This document shows, piece after piece, positions 15,788-23,746 of a stretch of 28,347 nt of DNA (the stretch's first letter is position 1; every line of letters starts with the position of its first letter). Both the position numbers and the translations under genes were made by a program. The stretch is from QHWK01 sp035315685. GTDB taxonomy: Bacteria > Acidobacteriota > Vicinamibacteria > Vicinamibacterales > CAVVIG01. Below the pieces are notes generated by a model. That model saw nothing but the letters and a program-made list of their open reading frames with translations. It was not told the DNA's origin and did not search any database. The stretch spans positions 1-28,347 of the forward strand of contig DATFXR010000246.1 in the NCBI GenBank assembly GCA_035315685.1. Direction: 5' to 3'.

Positions 15788-17568
15788 CGGCTCATCCCGA
15801 ACTTCCGGCTGATGCGCAGCGCCAGCTGATTGCCGTTGAACGTCAACGGGTCGATTTGCGTCGCCGTGATGAGCGCCAGATCCGTGTAGCGGTATTCGAG
15901 CGTGAGCGAGAAGAGGCGAAGCCGGTAATCCAGTGATCCGATGGCGTACGAGCCGTCCTGAAAGAAGCGCGGCACGTCGGACAGCGTCCGCTCGCGCCTC
16001 GCGGTAATCGACACGTGCAGCGCGCCGACGATGGTTCCGGAGAACGACACGCCGGCATATTGGTGCCGCTCGTCGGTGACGAACGAGCGATTGATGAACT
16101 CGCCGGCAGTGAGCCCGGCGCGACGATCGCGCGCCAGCTGGATCGTGAGGCTGGTCATCGCCTGCGTATAGCGGACCCGGAACAGCACCGGCTCGACGCC
16201 GCGATCGATCAGGGCGCGCTCGTAGGTGCCATCGAGGACGACGCGCGTGGTCACCAGCGTTCGCACGCCCGCGTGCGCCCGCTCCTGCCGCTGATTGCCG
16301 AGTGTGAGCAACGTATCCTCCGCGCGATCGCGGTCGACGCCGACGTTCAGCTGCGCGACCGTGAAGATATCGAGGCCGGCGTCCGCGCGCGCACGCCACG
16401 ATCGGCCGCGGCCCTCGAGCGACGCGTCACTGCGATTCCACGCCTGCTCGGCTTCGTAGGCGGCGCCGGCATGTACCGCGCGATGCCGGACGCCGTACTC
16501 GGCGCCGGCGCCGATCGCCCGGGTGAGCGCGGCGATGCCGATGCCGGTGACGTTCTGCTGCCGCTTGCCGTAGGTGCCGCTGCCGTGAAGGATCACGCCG
16601 GCCACCGGCATCACGCGCGCCGTCGTCGTCGCGAGGAGCGAACCGGTGGTGGCGGCGGCGGCGCGCTCGCTCGTATAGCCGAGATTCGCATCGGTAACGA
16701 ATCGCGGGTTCGGCTGATGAGTCAGCGTCGCGGTGCCGTAGTACAGCTCCACGTTGCCACCCTCGGGCGGGCGATAGCCATCGCCGCCGATCGACAAATC
16801 GGGCGGCGCCTGGAAGCGCGATGCGGTGGCGCGGCGACCGGCGCGCACATCGGCGCGTGTACGATCGCCGGCCTTCGCGACGAGCTCGTACCCGAGATCG
16901 TCGTACTGTTGCTCGAACGCGCTGGAGATGGAATTCGCGGCGGAGTGATGATCGTAACGAAGCGTGTTGCTCATCCGCGGCCGCTCGCGCGAGATCAGCG
17001 CATGGATCGAGCGCGCCGTCTGGGTCGATTCGAGCGGCCCGGCCTCCACCGCACCCGAGCCCTGCTGGTAGCTGAACTCCACCCGCGGCAGCGACGGCGC
17101 GCTGAGCACCCAGTTCAGGCCGTACTCTGACTGCGCGGTGCCGAGTTCCGGCAGCGCGCCTGGCGCGCTGGCGAGGCCGCCGCGCAATTGGCTCGACGCC
17201 GGATAGTTCGCCGATTCGGCGCCGACCGCACGATTCGCGTGAACAGCGAGGCGGAACGGCCGCATCGAAAACAGACTGGCCGCGGCGTTGAATCCGGTCT
17301 GATCCGAGCGGCTGTCTTCGGATCCGAACGTCAGGGCGTTGCGGTTGAAGGTGACGCCGCCCGAATACACGGCGAATCGCGGATCCCACAACGACGAGGA
17401 GTAGGCGAGCGTGTAGGCCTGCGTAAAGGCGCCGTCTTCTCTCGTGTCGGAGCCGGTCCGGTACGCCGATCGCGCGTAGCCCCAGTCGGCGTTGCCGTTC
17501 AGCGATTGGGCGCCTGCAGCGGCCGGCAACATCAGCACGACGCAGCACAACACGGCGCGACCGTTCAT
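15784..17568 (-). CDS. Predicted outer-membrane beta-barrel protein of the cytochrome locus
   Basis: The 594-residue protein starts MNGRAVLCCVVLMLPAAAGA (signal peptide). The rest is long alternating polar/hydrophobic strands rich in Tyr, Arg, Gly, Ala and Thr (e.g. AYTLAYSSSLWDPRFAVYSGG, LFSLTLEYRYTDLAL), with no cysteines after the signal peptide and no CXXCH. This fits a large transmembrane barrel, roughly 20 or more strands by length. It could serve as the porin sheath of a porin-cytochrome complex, as MtrB or OmbB do, but I see no specific signature linking it to those families. The ATG overlaps the PPIase stop (ATGA), and its own stop overlaps the NHL start, so expression is tightly coupled. 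Barrel call good, conduit role inferred. Confidence 0.8.
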   Translation of the reverse strand: MNGRAVLCCVVLMLPAAAGAQSLNGNADWGYARSAYRTGSDTREDGAFTQAYTLAYSSSLWDPRFAVYSGGVTFNRNALTFGSEDSRSDQTGFNAAASLFSMRPFRLAVHANRAVGAESANYPASSQLRGGLASAPGALPELGTAQSEYGLNWVLSAPSLPRVEFSYQQGSGAVEAGPLESTQTARSIHALISRERPRMSNTLRYDHHSAANSISSAFEQQYDDLGYELVAKAGDRTRADVRAGRRATASRFQAPPDLSIGGDGYRPPEGGNVELYYGTATLTHQPNPRFVTDANLGYTSERAAAATTGSLLATTTARVMPVAGVILHGSGTYGKRQQNVTGIGIAALTRAIGAGAEYGVRHRAVHAGAAYEAEQAWNRSDASLEGRGRSWRARADAGLDIFTVAQLNVGVDRDRAEDTLLTLGNQRQERAHAGVRTLVTTRVVLDGTYERALIDRGVEPVLFRVRYTQAMTSLTIQLARDRRAGLTAGEFINRSFVTDERHQYAGVSFSGTIVGALHVSITARRERTLSDVPRFFQDGSYAIGSLDYRLRLFSLTLEYRYTDLALITATQIDPLTFNGNQLALRISRKFGMSR

Positions 17569-18629
17569 CTCCGCTGCGTCGCCGCCGCCTCGGCCGCCGC
17601 CCGGCCGGTGCCGCCGCCGTTGCCGATGACGATGCGCGCGCGCGCGCGCAGGCTCTTCGTCCAGGTGGTCGCCGCCTGCGCGCAGCGCGTCTCGGTGAGG
17701 TCGCGCACGATCGTTGCCTGCACGTCGGCGAACGTTTTCTGCGCCGGCGGTCGCGTCTCGACGAGGCGGAGCAGGTGAAATCCGTAAATCGTCTGCACGA
17801 CCGGGCTCACGCGTCCGGGCGTGAGATCGCGCAGCGCCCTTTCGAACTCGTCGATGAGCTGTCCGCGATGGACGAATCCGAGGTCGCCGCCCTTGGCGCG
17901 GCTCGCGTCGGAGGAGAACTCACGCGCGACCGCGTCGAAGCGGGCGCCGCCGGCGATCCGCTGCGCCAGATCGCGTGCCCTCTGCCGGGCCTTTTCCCAC
18001 GCGGCCGGTGGCGCCGACGGGTCGACGCCGATCGTGATCAGCGACACCCTGAGCTGCTCGGGGAGCACGAACCGCGCGGGGTTGTCGCGGTAGAAGGCGG
18101 CGGCCTGTGCCTCCGTGACCCGGCAGCGCGCGCCGACTTCGTCGTCGTAGATCCGCTGGATCATCAGCGCGCGCTGAATGCTGGCGCGGATCTGCGGCAG
18201 CGTGGCGCCCGAGGCCTTGCGCGCCCGCTCGAACTCCTGCTCGTCGCGATACGACTTCTTCGCGCGCGCCAGCCCCTGGTCCACGTCGCCGTCCGCGACG
18301 TGGACCTTCAGCCGCACCGCCTCTTGATACTTCAGCTCCTCGTCGATCAATCCGTCGAGCGCCTGGCTGCGCAGCTCACTGACTTTCTCCGGCTTCAGGT
18401 TCTGGTGATACGACGACATCGGGATGATCGTGTTCACTGCCGCGTCGAGATCGCTCGCGTGGATCGGGGTGTCGTTGACGAGGGCGACGACGTCGGCCGG
18501 CTGCGGCCGACTGGTGGGATGCGACGGCACCGGCGCGAATTGCGCGGCGACGAGCGTGACGGCGACCGCCGGGATCACCAGCAGCGTCGCCGTCTCGTTC
18601 GCAATCGAACGTTTTACTTGATGTGGCAC
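17565..18629 (-). CDS. Secreted PpiC/SurA-type peptidyl-prolyl isomerase
   Basis: A SurA_N-like helical region lies at ~45-180 (VNDTPIHASDLD, then LDGLIDEELKYQEA). A parvulin (PpiC) rotamase domain follows at ~190-292 with the characteristic FDAVAREFSSD, AKGGDLGFVHRGQLI and IYGFHLLRLVE segments. Such proteins help outer-membrane or secreted proteins fold in the periplasm. The start is uncertain: GTG 18629, overlapping the cytochrome end by 16 bases, gives a signal peptide with a basic n-region (MPHQVKRSIANETATLLVIP). GTG 18578 is possible but lacks basic residues. Immediately downstream is the beta-barrel gene (ATGA overlap), so a dedicated chaperone for that barrel or for the cytochromes is a reasonable guess. 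Confidence 0.88.
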   Translation of the reverse strand: MPHQVKRSIANETATLLVIPAVAVTLVAAQFAPVPSHPTSRPQPADVVALVNDTPIHASDLDAAVNTIIPMSSYHQNLKPEKVSELRSQALDGLIDEELKYQEAVRLKVHVADGDVDQGLARAKKSYRDEQEFERARKASGATLPQIRASIQRALMIQRIYDDEVGARCRVTEAQAAAFYRDNPARFVLPEQLRVSLITIGVDPSAPPAAWEKARQRARDLAQRIAGGARFDAVAREFSSDASRAKGGDLGFVHRGQLIDEFERALRDLTPGRVSPVVQTIYGFHLLRLVETRPPAQKTFADVQATIVRDLTETRCAQAATTWTKSLRARARIVIGNGGGTGRAAAEAAATQRR

Positions 18630-19348
18630 GTCAGGCACAGCGCGCTGCCCGCATTCGATTTCCGCAGGAACGATCCCACCGAGTTGTTGTGCGGGTTGTG
18701 GCAGCTCGCGCACTCGACGGTCGCCGTCGCGGTGGACGCGCCGTAGAGCGGCAGCGGCTGCGTGGTTCCGACCGTAATCTTCTGGCCGGTGATGCTCTGG
18801 GTGTTGAACTCGGCGGGCGTCGCGGCGCGCGCCGTCTCGTAGATGATCGTGATCGGGTGGTCGTTGCGGAGGTCGGTGCCGAGGAACGGCGTGCCTCCGG
18901 CGAGGATGTTGCCCGTGCCGGTGCCGCTGTTGCCGTAGGTCGCCTTCGCAGTCGCCTGACGGGTGAACGCGACGCTCGCCACGTGCGCGACGCCGTTGAG
19001 GTTGGTCAGGACGTCGATCGCGATGCTGCCGTCGTGGCAGCTGAGACAGGCGCCCGACACGCTGCTCTGGATCGCCGCGCTCGTCGGCGCGGCGGTGTCC
19101 AGCGTCGAGCTCGCGTAGACCTGATACGTCGCCGTGGAGCTGCTGCGGTTCCACAGCGGCACCGTGACGCTGCCCATGTGCGGCACATGGCAGAAGACGC
19201 ACGTCTGCCCGTTGATCGTCGCGTCGGTGTTCCGAATCGCCGACCCCGCACTGAAATCGTGCGGACCGCCTGCGACGGTGGTTTGCGCCGACGCGGTGGC
19301 CGCGACCGCCAGCACGGCCAGCGCGGCGATGACTGTTCGTCTCCTCAC
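18614..19348 (-). CDS. Secreted 4-heme c-type cytochrome
   Basis: The 244-residue protein begins MRRRTVIAALAVLAVAATASAQ, a clean signal peptide. It has four CXXCH motifs: CVFCH, CLSCH, CASCH and CLTCH; the last is two residues from the C-terminus (CHIK). The first pair is followed by PLWNR and then CHDGSIAID, with DLRNDHPITI in the middle, the same module as at the N-terminus of the 12-site cytochrome at 12644-14524. The GTG start has AAGGAGGAG close upstream and overlaps the NHL stop as GTGA. It sits directly after an NHL gene, as does the larger relative, suggesting that the NHL-cytochrome pair is a functional unit. Confidence 0.94.
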   Translation of the reverse strand: MRRRTVIAALAVLAVAATASAQTTVAGGPHDFSAGSAIRNTDATINGQTCVFCHVPHMGSVTVPLWNRSSSTATYQVYASSTLDTAAPTSAAIQSSVSGACLSCHDGSIAIDVLTNLNGVAHVASVAFTRQATAKATYGNSGTGTGNILAGGTPFLGTDLRNDHPITIIYETARAATPAEFNTQSITGQKITVGTTQPLPLYGASTATATVECASCHNPHNNSVGSFLRKSNAGSALCLTCHIK

Positions 19349-20448
19349 TGTCTCCTCCTTTTGCGCTGGGGTTCGAGCCCGGGATCCGCCTGCTGCGCCA
19401 CCGCCGCCTCCGTGCGTATCCGCTGAAACACCTGCACGCGGGCGTTGCCTTGATCGGCGACATAAATGCGGTCTTCGTCGTCGACGAACAGCCCGGCCGG
19501 CAGGAGAAACTCGCCGGGCCCCTCGCCGGTGGATCCCACGAACAGCAGGATGCTGCCGTCCGCGTCGAAGATCTGGAAGTTGTTGAAGGACGTGTCCGCG
19601 ATGTAGACGTGGCCTTCGCTGTCGACGCCGACGCCTTTCGCGCGGTTCAGGTGCCCGGGGCCGTCGCCCTGGGTGCCGATGCTGCTGACGAAGGCGCCGG
19701 ATCCGTCGAAGATCTGGACGCGGAAGTTCAGCGTATCGGTGACGTAGAGCCGTCCGTCGCGGTCGACCGACAGGTTCGTCGGGAAGTTGAATTCGCCAGG
19801 TTCGGTGCCGCGCTTTCCGATCGCGCGCACGAACGTGCCGTCGCCCGCTGCATAACAGATCACCTGATGCTTCTTGGCGTCGGCGACATACAGCAGCGAC
19901 CGGCGGCGGTCGATCGCCAGGCCGGACGGATTCTCGAGCTCTCCCTGGTGTCCGATCGCGATCGCGACCGCGCCGTCGGGCCGATAGCCGATCACCCGCT
20001 TCAGCGTCGCGTCAGCGATGAACACGACTCCGGACGCGTCGATCGCGACGCCAATTGGCTTGACGACTTTCAGCGGTCCCTTTTCGCCGACGAATTCGAC
20101 CGACTGCGCGTGCGGATCGAACACGAACACCCGCCGCGCGGCCGTGTCGGTGACGAACACCCGTCCGTCGGCCGCGACCGCGATGCCGTACGGCTTCATC
20201 AACTGCGTGGCGGGTCGATCGGCCTCCGGACCGATCAGCAGCGACTTCCAGCGACCGGTGCTCTTCTTGAAATCGGCGAGGCCGTGATACGCGGTGACGT
20301 AACGGATTCGCGGAGTGTCCGGTGGCACCGGCCAGACCAGCGTCGGTGCTGGCGCCGGCTTCTTCTTGTCGGCCGCGTCGACGGTCGTGCGTTCAGCGCC
20401 CGCCAGGACGACCATCAACGCCAGTGTCAGGGACGTGCGTCGGGTCAT
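19345..20448 (-). CDS. Secreted NHL-repeat beta-propeller protein (first copy)
   Basis: The 367-residue protein starts MTRRTSLTLALMVVLAGAER (signal peptide), followed by a charged Lys/Pro segment and the WPVPPDTPRIRYV motif. Six NHL-type blades follow, for example MKPYGIAVAADGRVFVTDT, GEFNFPTNLSVDRDGRLYV and GVGVDSEGHVYIADTSF. The ATG at 20448 has GAGGA four bases upstream; longer in-frame starts run through the previous cytochrome gene and are rejected. The short Arg/Lys-rich tail (PQRKRRRQ) is unusual. It is coupled to the 4-heme cytochrome by a GTGA overlap. Paralogous to the NHL protein at 14765-15787. It is predicted to be an extracytoplasmic binding or scaffold protein; the ligand is unknown. 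Confidence 0.9.
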   Translation of the reverse strand: MTRRTSLTLALMVVLAGAERTTVDAADKKKPAPAPTLVWPVPPDTPRIRYVTAYHGLADFKKSTGRWKSLLIGPEADRPATQLMKPYGIAVAADGRVFVTDTAARRVFVFDPHAQSVEFVGEKGPLKVVKPIGVAIDASGVVFIADATLKRVIGYRPDGAVAIAIGHQGELENPSGLAIDRRRSLLYVADAKKHQVICYAAGDGTFVRAIGKRGTEPGEFNFPTNLSVDRDGRLYVTDTLNFRVQIFDGSGAFVSSIGTQGDGPGHLNRAKGVGVDSEGHVYIADTSFNNFQIFDADGSILLFVGSTGEGPGEFLLPAGLFVDDEDRIYVADQGNARVQVFQRIRTEAAVAQQADPGLEPQRKRRRQ

Positions 20449-20461
20449 GCGTTCCTCGACA

Positions 20462-21319
20462 TCAGAAGGTGTGGCAGCGCACGCACAACGGGCTGGCGCC
20501 GGTCGCGCCGAAGCGCAGCAGCTTTGCGGCGCTCGTGCCGTGCGGGTTGTGACAGCTCGTGCAGCCGAGTGTTCGTGCGGGTGCGGCCGGATCGGGGCGT
20601 CCATCCACGGGATGTCCGATCGTCGGATGACCGGCGCGCAGCGATGCGTCGAGGCCGATGTGCGGTGCGGTCGAAATGAGCCGCTCGAGTCCATCGAGCG
20701 GCTCGCCTCCGAGCAACGCGCGTGTGTCGATGGCAAGCTGCCCGCCGCCATCGGTCGCATGACAGGCAAGGCACACCAGGTTGGCCGCGGCCCTCATCTG
20801 CGCCGGATGTGAACCGGCGTGCGCGTCGTGGCAGATGCTGCAGGCCGCTGCCGCCGGAGCGTGTGCGTGTGTCTGCGCGAGCGCCTGGGCGATGTCGGCG
20901 TGACAACGCACGCATGCACGATTACCCTCGTCCGCCAGCTGAAAGCGGAACTCGGATCCGTGGGGATCGTGACAGGCGGTACACCGCCCCGCGGCGACCG
21001 GAGCATGCCGATGCGCCTGCTTCAGCCGTTCGCCGTTTTCCTGATGGCACGACGCGCACAAGGCGGTGGTATCGCCGCTCGGCGTGCCGTTCTTCAAGGA
21101 GATGCGGCGACCGCCAGGCGCGTTGTCGACTACGTGACATGCGGCGCAGTCACCCGCGGCGACCGGCCCGTGCAGGACCCGGTGCGACGAGATCGGCTCG
21201 TGGCATCCTGCACAGTCGGCCCTGGTCAACCCGGCGACCGGCGGATGCTCCGCGGCGGCGGCAATCGTTCCCGACCACACGACGGTCATGACGACCAGTC
21301 CTCTCAGCAGTCCGGTCAT
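20462..21319 (-). CDS. Secreted 9-heme c-type cytochrome
   Basis: The 285-residue protein starts MTGLLRGLVVMTVVWSGTIA (signal peptide). It has nine CXXCH motifs: CAGCH, CAACH, CASCH, CTACH, CVRCH, CSICH, CLACH, CTSCH and CVRCH, about one heme per 30 residues. The recurring unit H(G/A)PVAAGxCxACHDPHGS is a doubled-CXXCH module shared with the 13-site cytochrome at 22406-23653, and extra histidines (HRHAP, THAHAP) could be distal ligands. The ATG at 21319 overlaps the stop of the thioredoxin-fold gene as TGATG; an in-frame start 51 bases earlier would spoil the signal peptide. The last motif is nearly at the C-terminus (CHTF). It is probably a periplasmic or extracellular electron carrier. Confidence 0.94.
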   Translation of the reverse strand: MTGLLRGLVVMTVVWSGTIAAAAEHPPVAGLTRADCAGCHEPISSHRVLHGPVAAGDCAACHVVDNAPGGRRISLKNGTPSGDTTALCASCHQENGERLKQAHRHAPVAAGRCTACHDPHGSEFRFQLADEGNRACVRCHADIAQALAQTHAHAPAAAACSICHDAHAGSHPAQMRAAANLVCLACHATDGGGQLAIDTRALLGGEPLDGLERLISTAPHIGLDASLRAGHPTIGHPVDGRPDPAAPARTLGCTSCHNPHGTSAAKLLRFGATGASPLCVRCHTF

Positions 21320-22404
21320 CACCGCCCCGCGGCGGCGATCTGTCTCCGGTACCGCGTCATCGACGACCACGCAGCTGCGCGTCCCGGCTGTTCGCCGGCG
21401 ATCGACGCCCGCGGGTCGACGCCGCTGATGTCCTTGGCTTGTTGAAACGCGTGCTCCGCTTGCGCGACGTCGCCGGCGGCCCAGTGAAGAAACCCGATGT
21501 ATCCGGCAACGACGGCGTCGTCGTGCGCTCTGAGATCCGCGAACGCGGTCCGTGGATCAGCGGCGGACGGAACGTCCGCGGCGTCGGCCACCGCAAGACG
21601 CGCACGCTCCCGACGCATCGCGCCGTTCTGCTGATCCAGTGCGGCCGCGCGGTCGAGCAGATCGCGGGCGGCTGAAAGATCGCCGCCGTCGAGCGCGAGC
21701 GCGGCGAGCTCGACGAGCGGATCGGCGAACGTCGGATCGGCCTTGGCCGCGAGCTCGAAGCTGCTGCGCGCCGCGTCGGCGTGCCCTTGCTGCAGTTGCA
21801 GCCGGCCGAGCTGCAACCGCCGCACCGCCGCCGGCGCGGCGACAGCCGGCCGCGGCGCGACCGCGCGCGGCCGCACGATCCCGGCGACGGCGTCGATCGC
21901 ATCGAACAGCGACTCGCGCTGCTCGTGCGAGTAGCCGTACAGGAAGTACGACAGCGTGCCGCGGCCGTCGACGACGGCCGTGGACGGGACCGTGACGACG
22001 CCATACGCGTGGAACAACTCGAGGCCGCGATCGACGAGCACCGGGATCCGCAGGTGCAAGCCGTCGATCTGGCCGCGCAGCTTCGTCGCGTCGGCTTCGT
22101 CTAGCGCGAACCGATCGACGTTGACGGCGGCGACGGTGACGCCGCGCGCCGCGAGGTCCGCCGATGCGGCGTCGAGCCGCTTCAGCTCCTCGATCGAACG
22201 ATCGCTCCAGCCCGCCCAGAACAGAATGACCAGGCCGCGCCGTCCCTTGACGTCCGCGAGCGGACGCGGACCGCCGTTCAGATCGTGCAGCGCCAGCAGC
22301 GGCGCCGGGCCGCCGATCGCCGGCCGCTCATCGGCAATCGCGAGCCGCGGCGCCAGCGCGGCCACGAGAAGCAGCGCGGTGGTAGGGAACCTCTGCAGCG
22401 CCAT
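21319..22404 (-). CDS. TlpA-like thioredoxin-fold protein lacking catalytic cysteines, with TPR tail
   Basis: The 361-residue protein has a signal peptide (MALQRFPTTALLLVAALAPR). A TlpA/AhpC-type thioredoxin domain lies at ~28-175: LVILFWAGWSDRSIEEL in place of the usual WCxxC helix, a VNVDRF strand, and the cis-proline loop TVPST (Pro140). Both active-site cysteines are serines (Ser67, Ser70 in WSDRS), and no cysteine was found anywhere, so it cannot act as a disulfide reductase. Residues ~190-350 are TPR-like helices, a protein-interaction surface. It sits between two multiheme cytochrome genes with a 1-base gap upstream and a TGATG overlap downstream. It may bind cytochrome precursors or hold complexes together; this is inference from position. 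Confidence 0.87.
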   Translation of the reverse strand: MALQRFPTTALLLVAALAPRLAIADERPAIGGPAPLLALHDLNGGPRPLADVKGRRGLVILFWAGWSDRSIEELKRLDAASADLAARGVTVAAVNVDRFALDEADATKLRGQIDGLHLRIPVLVDRGLELFHAYGVVTVPSTAVVDGRGTLSYFLYGYSHEQRESLFDAIDAVAGIVRPRAVAPRPAVAAPAAVRRLQLGRLQLQQGHADAARSSFELAAKADPTFADPLVELAALALDGGDLSAARDLLDRAAALDQQNGAMRRERARLAVADAADVPSAADPRTAFADLRAHDDAVVAGYIGFLHWAAGDVAQAEHAFQQAKDISGVDPRASIAGEQPGRAAAWSSMTRYRRQIAAAGR

Positions 22405-22405
22405 C

Positions 22406-23653
22406 TCACTGGCCTCCCGTCTGCGTGCGGCGCGCGGGGCCGCGGCTGTAGGCCTTCGGCAGGTGGCAGCCTGGCGCGCAGCGGCCGCCGTCGGCCGTCT
22501 GCGTGTAGCCGACCGGCATCTGCCAGTCGCCGAACGGCACCGTCTCGCGCAGGTGCTTCGGCACCGTGCTCGAATGTGCCTCGTGGCACGCGCGGCACGT
22601 GCGTCCCTTTTCCGTGCGGTTCACGTGCAGGAAATGCAGGTTCAGATCGCCGTCGCGGAATCCGGTCACGGTCGCCGTGCGCTCGACCTTGGCGAGATCC
22701 GGTTCATGGCAGGTGAAGCACAGCTCGTAGTTCTTCGGCTCGTACGGGCTGTAGAACGTCTCCGGGTAGTCCTTGCGCAGCAGGCGGAAGTGCTCCGAGT
22801 CGTGTGGCAGATGACAGCCCACGCAGTCCTGCTGCCGAATCGGGCCATGCAGGTCGGTGTGCGTCTGGAGCCATCCCTTGACGTTCTGCACCTTGCCCGA
22901 CGGCGCGTCCTGCTCCTTGTCATGGCACGACAGGCACAGCGTCATCGAGGTGCCCTTCAGCTGCTTGTCGAGATCGCTCGCGTGGGGGTCGTGACAGTTG
23001 ACGCATTCGCGATCGACGGCAACCGCTTCGTGCTGCACGCGCGCCGTGACCAGTTCCTTGCGCAGCGTCTTGTGGCAGGCGAGGCACTGTTCGGCGCTGT
23101 CGTTGCGGATCTGGTACTTCGACGGTGACGCGTGCGGGTTGTGGCAGGTCGCGCAGTCCTCTTTCACCGGCGCGTGCGTGAAGCGCTTCTCCGCCAGCCG
23201 CGCCTTCATGTCGACGTGGCAGCGCTGGCAGAGATCGGCACCGAAGGCGCGGACCTGCTGCGGCTCGTCGCTGCCGTGCGGATCGTGGCAGGCGAGACAC
23301 TCGCCGGCCGCCACCGGACCGTGCACGAACTTGTCGTTCGCTTTCACCATCTGGTGGCACGAGGCGCAGGTCTTGTCGCTGAACGCGTGGGCATCGCGCG
23401 CCTTCGGCACGTGGCAGCTCGAGCAGTCGTTGAGCTTCGGATGGACGACGGTGTGCTTCGCAACCTCGCCGTGGCACGTCGTGCACGATCCGGGCGCTGC
23501 GGTTGCCGGCGCCGCGCGGCGCGCCCCTGGGACAGGGGCGGCCGCTGACGCGACCTGCTGTGCCGCGCGCACATTCGCGGCACCGAGCACGATTGCGGCG
23601 AGCGCAATCAGCCCCAGTCCCAGGTTGGCTCGAGTTCCAGCGATCAGTCGCAT
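22406..23653 (-). CDS. Secreted multiheme c-type cytochrome, 12 CXXCH plus one CX3CH
   Basis: The 415-residue protein has a signal peptide (LGLGLIALAAIVLGAANVRA) and twelve CXXCH motifs: CTTCH, CSSCH, CASCH, CLACH, CQRCH, CATCH, CLACH, CVNCH, CLSCH, CVGCH, CFTCH and CRACH. A C-terminal CAPGCH (CX3CH) may hold a thirteenth heme. Heme density is about one per 32 residues. Repeated doubled-CXXCH units with CHDPHGS, CHNPHAS and CHDPHAS place His next to many hemes, favouring bis-His ligation and a linear heme chain. Related to the 9-heme protein downstream. The ATG at 23653 has only a weak ribosome binding site. It is the first gene of the coupled run, just after the perfect hairpin at 23673-23733. 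Confidence 0.94.
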   Translation of the reverse strand: MRLIAGTRANLGLGLIALAAIVLGAANVRAAQQVASAAAPVPGARRAAPATAAPGSCTTCHGEVAKHTVVHPKLNDCSSCHVPKARDAHAFSDKTCASCHQMVKANDKFVHGPVAAGECLACHDPHGSDEPQQVRAFGADLCQRCHVDMKARLAEKRFTHAPVKEDCATCHNPHASPSKYQIRNDSAEQCLACHKTLRKELVTARVQHEAVAVDRECVNCHDPHASDLDKQLKGTSMTLCLSCHDKEQDAPSGKVQNVKGWLQTHTDLHGPIRQQDCVGCHLPHDSEHFRLLRKDYPETFYSPYEPKNYELCFTCHEPDLAKVERTATVTGFRDGDLNLHFLHVNRTEKGRTCRACHEAHSSTVPKHLRETVPFGDWQMPVGYTQTADGGRCAPGCHLPKAYSRGPARRTQTGGQ

Positions 23654-23672
23654 GGCACCGCGTTCATCGGCA

Positions 23673-23733
23673 CCATTGGGGTCGGGAAGGGTTTTGTCTG
23701 ATTGATACCCAAAACCCTTCCCGACCCCAATGG
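23673..23733. repeat. Perfect 24-bp inverted repeat (hairpin), GGGGTCGGGA family
   Basis: The left arm 23673-23696 (CCATTGGGGTCGGGAAGGGT then TTTG) and the right arm 23710-23733 are exact complements around a 13-base loop. It lies in the 93-bp gap between the YceI gene and the first multiheme cytochrome. The core matches the repeats at 12391-12643, so it is probably a mobile REP-like element. As RNA it would form a very stable stem and could reduce read-through or protect a transcript end. Confidence 0.95.
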
Positions 23734-23746
23734 TCGATGGTGTCTG

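Noticed and set aside
15788..16399. N-terminal extension of the second NHL protein
   Set aside because: It lies wholly within the beta-barrel gene in another frame; the signal peptide and the GTGA overlap place the start at 15787.
15784..17568. Naming the beta-barrel mtrB or ombB
   Set aside because: The barrel-like pattern and the context fit, but I see no family-specific motif; the name would be a guess.
18630..19463. N-terminal extension of the PPIase
   Set aside because: It lies over the 4-heme cytochrome gene in another frame and lacks coding character; the signal-peptide-like segment begins near 18629.
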